The notes beneath the pieces were generated by a model. The model saw only the letters and a list, made by a program, of their open reading frames with translations. It was not told the DNA's origin and ran no database searches. Made by a program: the position numbers and the translations under genes. From Kalaharituber pfeilii (lineage: Eukaryota > Ascomycota > Pezizomycetes > Pezizales > Pezizaceae), in contig WHUZ01000026.1 in NCBI GenBank assembly GCA_015179045.1, positions 186,001-250,000 of the forward strand: 64,000 nucleotides of DNA. Direction: 5' to 3'. Of the stretch, positions 35,801-47,771 are shown piece after piece (position 1 is the stretch's first letter; each line of letters begins with the position of its first letter).

Positions 35801-36540
35801 TCCACTTCTCCAATAACAATGACGCACAGATTTTGTAGCTGATACATTTCTTTATGAAATGCTCTGATCCTCTCTGTTGTTAAGACACGCAAAGCTTTTG
35901 TCATGCCACCAGTCTCATATCGAAAGCCTACCTCCTCAGGATACAGCAATCTACAAGCCCTCAAGTTCATCAAGGACTCTGACTTGTTTTCCACTCCCTG
36001 CATCTCAGAATAAACCACACCGGCATCATGACCTGCACCATCCACATGATGGACCTCTGTATAGCAAGCAGCGTCGGTGATGGTAGGGCGGAGAATATGC
36101 TCAAGATATACTGGAAGTATTTGGGCAAAACCTTCCCAGCCTGCAGTATCAAGCTTATATGCAGTATGATCTGTAGCTGTCCAAGCGTTTGTATGGGAAT
36201 AAGCACGATTTGCGAGTTTGTCAAGGACACCTTTATAGCGATAGTTCTTCGACCCCATAAATACAAGATGTTCGAGGGTATGTGGGGCCCCAGAATCGTC
36301 CAGGATTTCCGTAGCTAGAGCAAAATAGCCATTGAGTTTTGGTCCCTTGCGGTCAACCACAATCGATGACAAGCCTGTCTTTGAAGATTCATATCTGTTT
36401 TCGACATGGTTAGCAGTTTTCCTTGGCTTGTTCACCGGGTCATTATTTGTTCACTTGGTAATCGTGGTTGGGCTGTAGTCCGTCACAAACTGCACAACTT
36501 TCATGAAGCTTGTGCCTTTTGCATTCGTTATAGGCGCCAT
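32839..36540 (-). CDS. M16-family zinc metallopeptidase (YOL098C/Sdd3-like)
   Basis: Ten exons, all phases consistent: 36540-36455, 36394-35586, 35521-35001, 34948-34781, 34722-34685, 34611-34224, 34163-33837, 33784-33653, 33603-33511, 33474-32839; 1065 residues. The start MAPITNAKGTSFMKVVQF follows family form; an open frame extends 110 codons upstream but looks non-coding. The inverted zinc motif HxxEH is HTLEH (His67, Glu70, His71); the third ligand is probably in the GVVYSEMQG region near residue 159. Further blocks: GFRYETGG, SIAWLGPH, the C-terminal M16 repeat with YEHVPTEFVHVNLIL and EGPLW ... RGTGLAYGAHFSRN, and QSFINQVIRGVGPEWN. The tail is acidic. Family members are large cytosolic or mitochondrial peptidases with undefined substrates. 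Exon 5 is only 38 nt and its GTTAGT donor was chosen by phase. Confidence 0.88.
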
Positions 36541-38302
36541 TGAGTAGGGTCTTGGTGGTGGTATGTTCCCACTGATTAAGAACTTGCTCTCCCGATATCG
36601 GTATCGAGCCCAATGTGGGCGGAGGCTCTGGAATAGTAGGTTAATCAGTGCGCTGCGGGGGTCAATGCGGGGTTTTTCAAATCGGAGGCTCAAGCTGTCA
36701 GTCAGCAATTGCAACGGCGCCGGGGGGTAATGTTGAGGATCGAGTAAGCGGGCGGGATTGTTCGATGCCTGGTTCCGTCTCTGCGTGTGATCGAGACTGG
36801 GAGTTGCGAATAACTCTGGTGGAGCCGCAGTAAGTCCAGCCACACAAATTGCAATGCTGCTTCTACGCAAGGTTACACTAGCGTAGCCCTATGGGTTGCT
36901 TGGGGGCTTCATTTATGATCCTCGACGGAAGTGAGCCAGGGCCGGGTCCTGCAGCCCGATTGTTTATGATAAATCTGAGATTGCCGTCGTGCTTGCAAGC
37001 GATACGAAGACGGAGGTACCGTGTAGACCGGCTGAGGTTAGCCTGAGGTCGTCAACGGGGGCTACAGAGTATGATACCACTGCGGCCAGACACACTGTAC
37101 CACAAATATAACGACATCACTAGCCTTATGGTATCAATCCGGCTTGGCACTGGAAGTTTAACGGGCTTGGCATCCAGAGATGTGCACCAAGTATGCATAT
37201 GCTATGCGCACGAGACAAATGCTATTGTGGATGCAGGGTAGTCCCGTGATGCATGGCCATTTTGCACCAACGTTGAGATGCGTCATCGTGGGGTTATGCA
37301 GCCGGACTCATGGGATGCAATAGACATATATGCTCTTGTGTGGTTAAAAAGTGCGAGGACGCGCAGTGGGCGTGAAACTACCGTTCTATTCTGGCAATGC
37401 AGTTTTCCAGTGCTACACTACGAAAATGCCGAAGAGTGAAGCAAGAAGGCAGCCTGAAACTGTAACAGGCGAGCAGATCGAGGTCGAATGGTGGCATCGG
37501 AGTGCGGGCGAGGCTTGCGGCTGCTCCGGAGATTCAACAGGCCGGCCTTTGCGATCAGGGGCCCGGCTCGAGGGCACGAGACTGGATTCGAGAGTGCTTG
37601 AGGAGCAGTCGCACACAAGCCCGGAAGCTCAGGCGGGAGAGCAACGTGATGCATCCACCGCCAGCCCCTGCTTTGCGCTGCACTCCAGGGTTGCATTAGA
37701 GGGCTGCCCCTATTGATGTAAACCGCAACTCTGGCGCGAGCCTCTGTCCATTTTCTTCCTCTGCAAAATATCTGGCTCGATTACCCCTGGCGCAAGCAAC
37801 TCCCAACTGACAATATGCTGCTGTGCTTATAGGAGGCTGACCTACATCTTCTACCCTTCGCAGGGTCGTTGACACTCAGATTGCTGGTATCTCTCAATCT
37901 GCTCCTCAAGGCGAAGATCTGAGCTTAAGTCATACTGCCTAACCATCTCTGCCTAGTGAGCAATTGCCCCCCAGAAGCTTTGTCGCCTTCGATCGCACCA
38001 AGACATACATATAGCCATCCTTCGCTTAGAAGGAGAGGGAAAAGGAAAAAAAAAAATCTAAAAACTAGCCCATGCCACTCCTGTAGAGCGGCACTTTGGG
38101 AAAGACGCACCAATCATCTGCACCTGGTTAGGAAAGGGGGAATTCTGGCTGGAAATAGTTTCGTCATTCCTTCTCTCTCACAGTTTAACTTACAACCCAC
38201 ATCCGTCTCGCATTAATTTATTCTTCGGAAGGAAGGAGAAGAGGATCTGTCACAATAAAGGCCTGATTAAAGGAAGCAAAGAGATAGGCTAGCATCGAGA
38301 AA
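36541..38302. other. Divergent intergenic region between M16 peptidase and ArfGAP genes
   Basis: 1.76 kb containing both promoters. Compositionally mixed; a CT-rich and A-run tract near 38020-38060. One near-copy of the dispersed motif (GGCACGAGACTG, 37573). Frames at 37351-37716 overlap on both strands and show no conserved features. Confidence 0.5.
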
Positions 38303-40510
38303 ATGTCCAGCAAACGGCCAGTTTCGACAAAGCGTGAACGTGCTCGCAATGAGCATGCGTTGAAGGAACTGTTGAAAGTCCCAGGAAACGACCGTTGTGC
38401 CGATTGCAACGCGCAAAATCCGGGCTGGGCAAGTTGGAATGTATGCAGTTGTTATGTATGTATGAGAAGCGTGGTTTCGTTATGCTGATGCCGTCGGAGT
38501 TGCGATTGTATACAGATTGGCATCTTCTTGTGCACGCGATGCGCATCTATCCATCGGAAGCTGGGGACTCATATCTCGAAAGTCAAGTCGCTGAGTTTGG
38601 ATAATTGGGAGTCGGAGCAAGTTGATGTAATCTATCCAATCCTTCTGAACTTGCTGTTACATCTATTAGTACTGATTGTACGTGCGGTTGCATATTATTA
38701 GGTGATTCGACTAATAGGCAACAAAAAAGCAAATGCTGTATGGAACCCGGACCCAAGCAAACACCCGATACCGCTTAATACGGAAGAGTCAGATTCGGCA
38801 ATGGAGAGATACGTCAGGAACAAATACGAGTATAAGTTATTTCGCCGAGATCGTGCGCAAAAGGAGCAGGAGCAAATAAAGGAGTCGCTTTCACGGGAGT
38901 CGAGTGGTAATGCCGGAATCAGCTTCAGCCGACCAAATGGAAGTAGTGGGAGCAGTGGAGGAAGTAGCAATGCGAGCAGTGGGATATCGATATCGAGCAA
39001 TCATAGTACGTCATCGTATACTCGGCCGAATCCGCCAAATCGGTCTGTGTCTGCATCCTTTCATCGGTCGAATGGTTCGCGCTCATCATCCCCAACATCG
39101 AAAATCGGTCAGGTATTGGGAGTAGAGCCGGTGCATCAACAGGCGTCTCTACCTCCTCAGTTAACCCAACCTACCACTGCGGGATTAGTGTCTATGTATG
39201 GCATTTCTGGTGGCGTTGAGGATACCATTCGACAATTGCGAGACATGGGCTTTAAGGATGATAGGCGGACACTGGACGTTCTAAAAACAACAGGAGGCAA
39301 TGTACAGACTGCAATTGAGATATTATTAAAATTGGACGGCAGAACTGGGAGCGTTTCAGCTTTCAAGCATGAAACGTCGTCATCAGTATCAGCCCAGCGG
39401 ACAGGAGGGAGCGCAACGAATCCGTTTGAGGAGTTGGATAGACAAGAAAAGCTAGTGGCCCAACAACAGCAACAGCAGCAACAACAATTACAACAGATAC
39501 AACAACAGCAGCAACAACAACAACAGCAGCAGCAGCAGCAGCAGCTACGGCAAGGGTCAATTGGAAGCTTAGCAATGCCGAATCCTTTTGGTAATGGCTA
39601 TCAGCAAAATCCACCCTTATTTCCTCATCGGACAGGACCAGACCAGCTGCATGGTACAAACCCATTTGCCCAAAATACAACGACTGTTCCTTCAGTACCC
39701 TTACAATTCCAACAATCAGTGTATACAGGTTACAGTTTCCAGCCTGAGACAGCTGCTCCACTAGTACAAAGTTCACTGCAAGCACAATTTACAGGTACGA
39801 ATCCTTATTCGACGCATACGTCTCCAATTATTGGCGGACAGAATCCTTTCTTCCAACAAGGTCAGACCCAAACACAGCAAATACAAGTCCACGGAAGTTC
39901 CACTCTATACGGGTCCATTCAGCCCGCTGCGCAACCACATATCCAAGCATCGCATCCTATGCACTCTTCTACATATCCTTTAACCACAGCACCTTATGGA
40001 CAGACAGGTCTTCCCTTTGGAAGTCAATCTGCCTATCTGCAAACACAGCCTCCGTTACAACAGCTGCAGCCCCAGCCGACGGGAAGGCTAGATAAGAATG
40101 CAATCTTGTCACTCTATAACCAGCCTCATCTTGCGCCAATTCCGCCCCAGGCACAGTCACAGACAGATCAGCAGAATAAACTCCCATCGGAAAGTACAGG
40201 CGCAAACCAGCTACAGAATCTTGCACAGCGGCTTGCGAACACTTCACCCCCAGGACAGCCACCGGACATGCAACGAAGTAATAGTGCACCTGTTGTAGCC
40301 CTGACGCCAGGAAGCAATAATCCGTTCCTACAATCAAAGTCCACGGGGCCTCAATCTGGTACATCACACCTATCGCAGAATGGCGTGCAGAGCCGTACGA
40401 TAGGTAGAGGCCACATGACACAAGAGAGTGTGGACTTTGGCAGCTGGCAAAACCAAAGTGGAAGACACAGCCCAGATGCGTTTGCAAGTCTGAGCTTTAG
40501 GCAGATGTAA
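38303..40510 (+). CDS. ArfGAP-UBA protein with poly-Q and NPF motifs (Gts1/Ucp3-like)
   Basis: Three exons: 38303-38440, 38516-38626, 38702-40510; 685 residues. The N-terminal ArfGAP zinc finger is complete: Cys32-x2-Cys35-x16-Cys52-x2-Cys55, with catalytic Arg60 in [14 protein letters not shown], so GTPase activation of Arf is expected. A Ser-rich linker leads to a UBA domain (about residues 250-293, [20 protein letters not shown]). Then a poly-Gln tract (about 338-366) and a long Gln/Pro/Ser-rich tail with repeated NPF ([35 protein letters not shown]), sites that bind EH-domain endocytic proteins. This ArfGAP-UBA-polyQ order is that of yeast Gts1 and fission yeast Ucp3. An internal [12 protein letters not shown] region is phosphorylation-prone. 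Function: endocytic or Golgi Arf traffic. Confidence 0.9.
39463..39548 (+). repeat. CAA/CAG trinucleotide repeat coding poly-glutamine
   Basis: Mixed CAA and CAG codons encode about 27 glutamines with two interruptions (Leu, Ile). Within the ArfGAP-UBA gene. Mixed codons reduce slippage; a pure CAG run of seven lies at its end. Length polymorphism between strains is likely. Confidence 0.9.
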
Positions 40511-41368
40511 TGTACTCGGGATTGGCTCGAACGTCTTGCATTATTGATATGTTTTTCAGGCTGGGTATATATTGTATACTTCTCTTTAACTTCAGGCGAT
40601 AACGACGCTTTGCCATTTAATGGAATATTGATTGGTTGAAGGTGGTATAATGGTGCATTTGACAATAGGTGGAATCGGGCACTTATGGTTGGGGTAATGA
40701 ATGGTTTCTGGATTACTTGCTGCAATAGAGACAGATATTGCTGGGTAGCTGAAGGAGACAACTGCTCCTTCATCTTTCACAACCTGCTTCCATTGCGCAA
40801 ACTATCAGCTTCTATGTGTATAAGTTGATGTGACTTCGGGGTTGTCGGATTTATTATCATTTTTATTTTCATTGCGAAGTCTGTCGATTTCAATTCTAGT
40901 TTATATTTTTGCTTTTCTGCTTTGTTGTGTTTGTGGGAAGAGAATTATTGTAATTTTGGAGCAGTGACGTATATCTAAATCATCGGTGAAGCGTACTTTT
41001 TCTCCTTTGCATATATAGCATATTTATACCCTATTCCTTCTCAAGTTTTTGTTTTTTAATTTCGGCATATATGAAGCGACATCACGTGTACCTCCAGACG
41101 TTATTGCAATGTTCTATCATCGCAAGGAGCTTGTAGCTCGGCGGCTCAATGCCCCTGGAAGTTCCCTACCAGTGATAAGGCCAACGCAGACAGTGACATA
41201 AAGTACAGCACAGCTTGCCAAGGCCACAGCGTCCATAAACCCTCGTCTCATCTTCAAATTTACACGTTCAAAAAAGATTTCAGCCATCAAGTCAACAAGC
41301 AACCCCCACTGTATCAGAACTTACTATTTCTCTCAGCTCCCACTACATCGGCACTCACCGAGCGAATC
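40511..41368. other. Intergenic between the ArfGAP and PRP39 genes
   Basis: Tandem arrangement; AT-rich 3' region then a promoter. TCTCTCAGCTCCCACTAC just before 41369 is a pyrimidine-rich leader typical of fungi. No other feature seen. Confidence 0.5.
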
Positions 41369-44300
41369 ATGGCGGACTACACCCCATTCACTGGAGGCGA
41401 GGATAAACCAGAGTTTGCCGAAGTTATCGAGTGCAACAATGCAGTACTAAAGTCTCCTGACGACTTCGACGCCTGGGAAAAGCTCGTACGTGCAGCAGAA
41501 TCACTAGAAGGAGGTGGGCTTAACAGGAACTCCTCTCCTCAAGCTATTGCGACAGTGCGGGATGTGTATGATAGGTTATTGGCAAAGTTCCCACTACTAT
41601 TTGGCTACTGGAAAAAATACGCCGATCTGGAATTTAGTATTGCTGGCACGGAGGCTGCTGAAATGGTGCTGCTTTATCTTCTTGCAATGAATGCTTGCCG
41701 TACATTTACTGACAGGAGCTTGAATAAACAGGTCTATGAACGCGGTATAGCTAGCATCTCCAATTCAGTTGATCTGTGGACGAATTATTGCGGCTTCAAA
41801 GTTGAGACAAGCCACGACCCGGATATCATTAGAGAGTAAGTTGAAGTTGTCTGCTTTGGTGACTGGGATGGCAAAGAAATGAATTGCCGCTGGCATACGA
41901 AGTCCCCTTTCCCCCTCGTCTCACTCATATACCCATTCCACAGCCCCCTTTAATTAGCACAAGCTCTGCATACGTCGAGAAAGTCCACAAGGAGAAATGA
42001 TCGAGTCAAATTGGCAATGGGAAAAGCTATACAACGATGGTGAGCTGCAATCAGCTTCAGCCTTCCTGGGTCGTTCTTTCTCACAAGCATACAATAGACA
42101 GCCCTCTAGATATCAGTCTTCGTTCCCACGTCCAGCCGGGAGCCGTTTCTTTTTTTCGCCGTTATGTTTGGCTGAAGAAGCTTGCATACATACACATATA
42201 TACACACAACATTTGACTATATAACACATCCGTATTGCTCTTCTTTCTTGCGTTGCTTTTCACCCGTCCAACCCCCTTCCAGAATTCAAATATCAGATTC
42301 GCGTAACACTGACTTTCTGGTTTCTCTGTAACAGGCTATTTGAACGAGGAGCGAATTGTGTTGGGTTGGATTTTCTTGCACATCCATTCTGGGACAAATA
42401 TATTGAATTTGAAGAGCGTCTCGAAGCGTATGACAAGATTTTTGCCATCCTGGACCGCGTTGTTCATATTCCTATGCATCAGTATGCTCGTTACTTTGAG
42501 CGATTCCGACAGCTGGCACAGACAAGACCACTTGAGGAGCTCTTACCTGCAGATACCCTTGCACAATTCCGACAAGAAGTTTTGGCACAGCCTCCCGAAT
42601 CAGTCCAGGCTGGTGGCCAACAAATCAAGATGGAGCGTGGTGAGCTGGAGATTGAGAGAGAGATTAGGGTTCGAATTGACAATTTCCATCTTGAGATCTT
42701 TTCCCGAACACAAACTGAGACCACAAAGCGATGGACTTATGAGTCTGAGGTGAGTTTATGAGATTTGGAGTACCTAACACTAGTTTACTGACAGCTTCAT
42801 TTCAGATAAAACGCCCATATTTCCACGTGAATGAGCTAGATGAGCCCCAGTTAGTGAACTGGAGAAAATATCTAGACTTTGAGGAGGTGGAGGGTGACTT
42901 TGCGCGTATACAATTCTTGTATGAGAGATGTTTAGTCACATGTGCGTTCTATGATGAATTCTGGATGAGATACATTCGCTGGATGTATGCTCAAGAGGGG
43001 AAGGAGGAGGAGGTTAGAAATATCTACCAGAGGGGTTCAATGTGTTTCGTGCCTATCAGGTATTTCAAACCTGCATTTCCGACACACTAAAACCAAGCTG
43101 ACAAATTGACTAGTCGCCCAGGAATTCGACTCCAGTATGCATATTTTGAGGAATCCCAAGGCAGAATTGACATTGCAAGGGCTATTTTTGAATCTATCTT
43201 GATCTTATGTCAGTTGCTCTATGACCACCATTTCTACCAAGTAATCTAACTATTGTAATAGTACCCGGTCATATCGAAACCATCATCTCATGGGCGAATT
43301 TTGAACGCCGCCATGGAGGTCTTGATGCAGCAATTGACGTTTACAGGCGCCAGATCGAGAGTACGGAATGTGATATCTACGCAAAGGGTGCTTTGACAGC
43401 AGAATGGGCTAGATTGCTCTGGAAGGTTAAGGGGAAGCCAGAAGAGGCCCGTCAAGTCTATCAGAAGAATCAACATTGGTATCTGGACAGTCGATACTTC
43501 TGGATTAACTACTTCCACTTCGAGTTGGAGCAGCCAACGAGCGCGGAGACCGAACATCAACAGTATCTACGGATCCGGCAAGTAATGGACGACATTCGAC
43601 GGAAGAGCCACCTGCCACCATCTATTATCAAGGACTTGGCTCATATGTACATGGTTTACCTCTTGGAGAGAGGCGATAAGGATGCATCGAAGGAATTTTT
43701 ATTATTGGATCGTGAGGTTAATGGGCGAGTACACCTTTCCATTCAGATACCCTCTTTTTTTTCCCCTTCCCCCTCCCCCCCCCCCACCCCCACACCCTCT
43801 TCGACTTTCCCTATCGGTCTCAACACAAAATCACAGGGCCCATTTTTCGAAACCAGGCATGGCGCAACCACTTAACATGATAAAGGATATTCTTAACTGA
43901 CGCGATTTCATGATGGGCTTTAACCTCATTATTACCCTCCCATTTATTTCTCCCCTTCCCCCCCTTCCTGCTCTTGACGTTTCTCTACTGAACCAGCATG
44001 TCGTTTATCCCATCTATCCATTCATTCGAATGCATCATACAAGAAATCCACCAGCACTGTTGCAGCATACATGCCGTATTACAAAAAAACCAGACAGATA
44101 AACAGATAGAATTTTAAGCTAACATCTTCTTCCTCTCTTTGTGCCTCCCCCTTCCCGCCTGGCTCTTCTTAGGCTGGTTGGTTGTGGATGGTATAAATGA
44201 TCATTTTCACCATACAAACAGACCATTTTCAGTGCAAACTACAATGAAGGTCAAGCTTGCCGAGGACGGCAAGGAGTCGACAACAGACCGGAGACTTATG

Positions 44301-44465
44301 ATGGAAAATGGGCATCCAGGAGTAGAGATTGACGAGGCGGCAATCAGGAGGGGAGAGAACCCGTATACGAAGTATTATCAGCAGCAGGGGGAGTATAATC
44401 CTGCCGTGACGGGTGCGGCTACGAATGGCCCAACGCCGCATGGCGCGACAGTCGTGGTGCCATAG
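41369..44465 (+). CDS. PRP39: U1 snRNP splicing factor Prp39 (HAT repeats)
   Basis: Seven exons: 41369-41665, 41732-41835, 42335-42749, 42806-43059, 43114-43208, 43262-43724, 44222-44465; 623 residues. Half-a-TPR repeats are visible throughout: DFDAWEKLVRAAE, KFPLLFGYWKKYADLEF, VYERGIASISNSVDLWTNY, HPFWDKYIEFEERLE, LVNWRKYLDFEEVEG, YDEFWMRYIRWMY, IISWANFERRHGG, SRYFWINYFHFELEQ. The C-terminus (MMENGHPGVEIDEAAIRRGE) is conserved in fungal Prp39. It is a U1 snRNP scaffold needed for 5' splice-site recognition. Intron 1 is 66 nt and stop-free, so its retention would insert 22 residues. Introns 2 (499 nt) and 6 (497 nt) are long for the locus. Intron 6 seems to use a GC donor (GG|GCGAGT): the phase then gives VNGPFSVQ, whereas no GT donor nearby keeps the frame. 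Confidence 0.9.
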
Positions 44466-45179
44466 ACGAGGACAGAAAAGGGTGCGGTGGTGATGGTGTA
44501 TGGAAATAGGAAATAGATGGTATTTGTTTAGTATGATATTGATGAGGCAGGAGGTGGAAGTGTGCATGTTTGAGTAGTGTAAAAATGGCTGGATTGCTGA
44601 GCAGGGCAATAAAGATAAGTACAAGGACAAAGAGGAGAGATGAGGCGAGATGTTCGGCAAGGAGGACAGCATGGAAAGAACTTATACCACAATTTGCAGT
44701 TGAGGCGAGCAAACGGGTGGCCTCACTCCTTCCTGAGCGCCTACTACTGCTACTTCCACCCCTGGACCTGACTACTCCCTCCGTTTGCCTATGCTCCCCT
44801 CATGTTCACGCACGGTATGTATGTAAGTATGTTATGGCCTTCACGCGTTTTTTTGTTCTTTTTTTAAAACTCTACTCGCTTTCAAACTCTCCTATTTAAT
44901 TAATCTCGCGATATGTTCTGAAGAAAGCAAAATGATATAAAACGCAAAATGCAAGCAAAAACGTGGTAAGTTGAAATTTGGTGAAAAAAAATACATGCCA
45001 ATTAGTCTCGGCATTATTTGCCGTGTCGTGACTGGATGCCAATAAATGTTGAAACCTCACATGCGGAAGGTACTTGTTTGGGTGTATTCGAGTACATATA
45101 ATTCGCCTTCAGGGTAAAGCAAATGCACATAAATGACCCGCCCTCTACAAGTCGGAAATGAAAATCCACCCCATGCACC
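44466..45179. other. Convergent 3' region between PRP39 and PRP28
   Basis: No gene. AT-rich strings with T runs near 44850 and an A run near 44985 may be 3'-end signals. Apparent frames are antisense or low complexity. Confidence 0.5.
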
Positions 45180-47771
45180 TTACCAACCCCCTCTCATGCC
45201 CACCCCACCCAACCCCCCCATCACCGTATCTCCATCCTTTTCCTTATCCTTTTCCTTATCCTTATCCTTATCCCCTCCCTTCTTCCCCCTCTGCACCTTA
45301 CTCTGCGCGTCCGGATGCTTCCTGAGCTCCTCAGGCACCCTTGATTTCTCGCTCTTGCTTATCATGACCTTCAAATCATATAGGACCTCGGAGTCCTCCT
45401 GTCCCAAAAATGTGATTGCGACACCCGTCTTTCCACCTCTTCCCGTACGACCAATGCGATGCGTATACTGCTCGACGCTGGTCGCCATGTTGAAGTTTAT
45501 GACGAGCGACACGTCCGCCACGTCGATACCTCTGCCCGCAAGGTCGGTGGCGACCAAAATGTCCGCGGTGCCGTTACGCAGGGACTGCAGCGCCGCCTCA
45601 CGCTGGTCTTGCGACTTGGACCCGTGCAGCGTGACGGCTGAGTACCCCGCGTGCTTGAGCTCCCGTGCGACAGCGTCGCAGTTCCGCTTGATGTTGACAA
45701 AGACGATGATCGGGGGTGCGAACTCGCGCGTGGAGAGGATCTCCTTGAGCCGAGCCTTGCGCTTGTCCTCGCCCTGGATGAACTCGACGCGCTGCTCAAC
45801 GGTGTCGACCGCCTCGCCAATGTTGCCGATCGTCACGATCGCGGGGCGCCGTAGGTACTTTCGCGCAATCCGCTCGATCGCCGGCGGCATGGTGGCGGTG
45901 TACATCATCGTCTGCCGGTACCGCTCCTTGCCGCCAAGGTGCTTGCTCATCAGCACTGGGTTCTCTGCGTCTTCAGTGTCCGGCTTGACGTTGTGCACAG
46001 GAAGCGCGTCGAGGATCTTATTGACGGATTCCTCGAAACCCATGTCAATCATGCGGTCGGCTTCGTCCATGATCACGTAGCAGCACTGGCTGAGCACGAG
46101 GAGGCGGCGCTCCAGACAGTCGACAAGACGGCCGGGGGTCGCAATGATGATTTCGGCGCCGTCTCGGAGGTTGTACGCCTGCTCTTCAATCGTGTGTCCA
46201 CCAACGATGCTGACACAAGTGAAACCGAGCGGGTTCGCAAACTTCTTTGCTTCGACTTCAATCTGTTGGGCCAGTTCTCTTGTCGGGGCCAGGATGATCG
46301 CATACGGGCCATCGTTCTTTGTAAGTTCGTTGAGCGCAGGCAGTTCCGAGATGTACACGAGTAACGGGAGTAAGAAGGAGGCTGTTTTTCCAGATCCTGT
46401 GCTTGCTACACCAATGACGTCTCGGGCTTGCAAGCCAATAGGGATAGCTGCGCGTTGGATCGGCGAGGGCTCCTTGTACCCGACTTGGTCTATAACCTCC
46501 AAGAGCCGCTTTGGCAGCCCACTCTCCGCCCAGGAACGCATCGGATTTGGTATACCGCCACCTTTCGTTGAAATATTGAAATCTTCCTTGAAGATCCTCC
46601 AGTCTCGCTCCTTCATCATCTCCAACGGCTTCTCGCTCCAGTGCTTCTCGTTCCAGTTTGCACCGTCTCTCCGCTTACGCTCCATTTCCAAAAGTTCTTT
46701 TGCCCGGCGCCGTTCCTCCTCTCCACGCGCCTCCAGCACAGCAGCGTACTCCCGCGTCGTCTTCTCGCTCTCCGCGAAGCCGCCAAGTTTGCCTCGCCCA
46801 AAGAAATGTGCCACGGCTCGGTTCGCATAGATGGGATTGTAGTCAGGAGACGTGTCCTCCTCCGCGCCCCACTCAAACGTGAACTTCCTTTCCGCCGTCT
46901 TCCTACGCTTCTTTTTGAACGAAAGTGACGAGTCCGGGTCAACGCCCATGTACCGCCGGCGGATGAGTGCCGCTTCCGCTTCCTCGGGCGTCATAGCCGT
47001 GGTCGCCGTCGCAGACCGTTTATTACTATTATTCGTAGAATTTGTGGATGGTGCTATTGTAGAACTATTTGCTACGCCCGGCCTAGCAGGTCCCGTTGGC
47101 GGTCCCATATTCCCATCCGCCTTTAGGCCCCTCGGTATCGACCCCGCGCCCCTCATCGCCGCCGGCCCCGTCGGCGGTTCTCTAAGTGCTTTTGGCCCCG
47201 TGGGTGGTCCCTTCTGTAAACCATTCACCCCATTGCCGTTAGTACCTGGCGTAGGAGTCGACGAGCTCGATGATGATGATAATGGGTTCTCCCCATTCAA
47301 ACCGGCGCCGTCAACACTGACACCAGAGCCTAGTCTCGCTTGTCGCTCTGCACGCTTCTTCTCCTCTACTTCCCGCGCGCGCCTTTCGAGCGCGAGGGCC
47401 TCGCGTTCGGCTTTGGTGAGGAATTTGGGCTGCGTGGCGATGCCATGTTAGCTCATACAATCCTAGCAATACACAGGGGGAAGGAATTAACCAACCTTCT
47501 TCGCCTTCTCATCCGCCTCCTTCTTCTTCTTTAGTATCTCCTCTATACTCAGTGGTCCTCGTCCAGCGGGCTTGGGCTTCGGCTTGTCTGGCACGGGTGG
47601 CGGAGGTGGGACTTCGTCTGGTGGTGGTGGTGGCGGAGGCGGGATCTCATTTGGTAGGGGAGGGGGTGGAGGAGGGAGGTCTGATGGTGGAGGAGGGGGT
47701 GGTGGAGGGAAATCTGATGGTGGCGGAGGCGGGGGTGGAGGAGGTGGTGATGCTGCGACGCCGTTTAGCAT
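45180..47771 (-). CDS. PRP28: DEAD-box ATP-dependent RNA helicase Prp28 (U5 snRNP)
   Basis: Two exons, 47771-47496 and 47429-45180, spliced at phase 0 over a 66-nt intron; 841 residues. The N-terminus holds a striking poly-proline region (blocks of 7-11 Pro separated by SD, NE or DE). Helicase motifs in order: Q motif PSPIQRAAIPIGLQ, motif I ASTGSGKT (about residue 437), Ia PTRELAQQ, II VMDEADRMIDMGFE (about 547), III TAT (as in Prp28 instead of the usual SAT), IV IIVFVNIKRNCD, V ATDLAGRGIDV, VI HRIGRTGRGGK. DEADRMIDMGFEE plus TAT point to Prp28, which displaces U1 from the 5' splice site so that U6 can pair. C-terminus is rich in KDKDKEKDKEKD. All catalytic residues present. Confidence 0.95.

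Noticed and set aside
41997..42224. Small gene inside PRP39 intron 2
   Set aside because: Frame shows no protein-like features and lies between good splice sites of the host intron.
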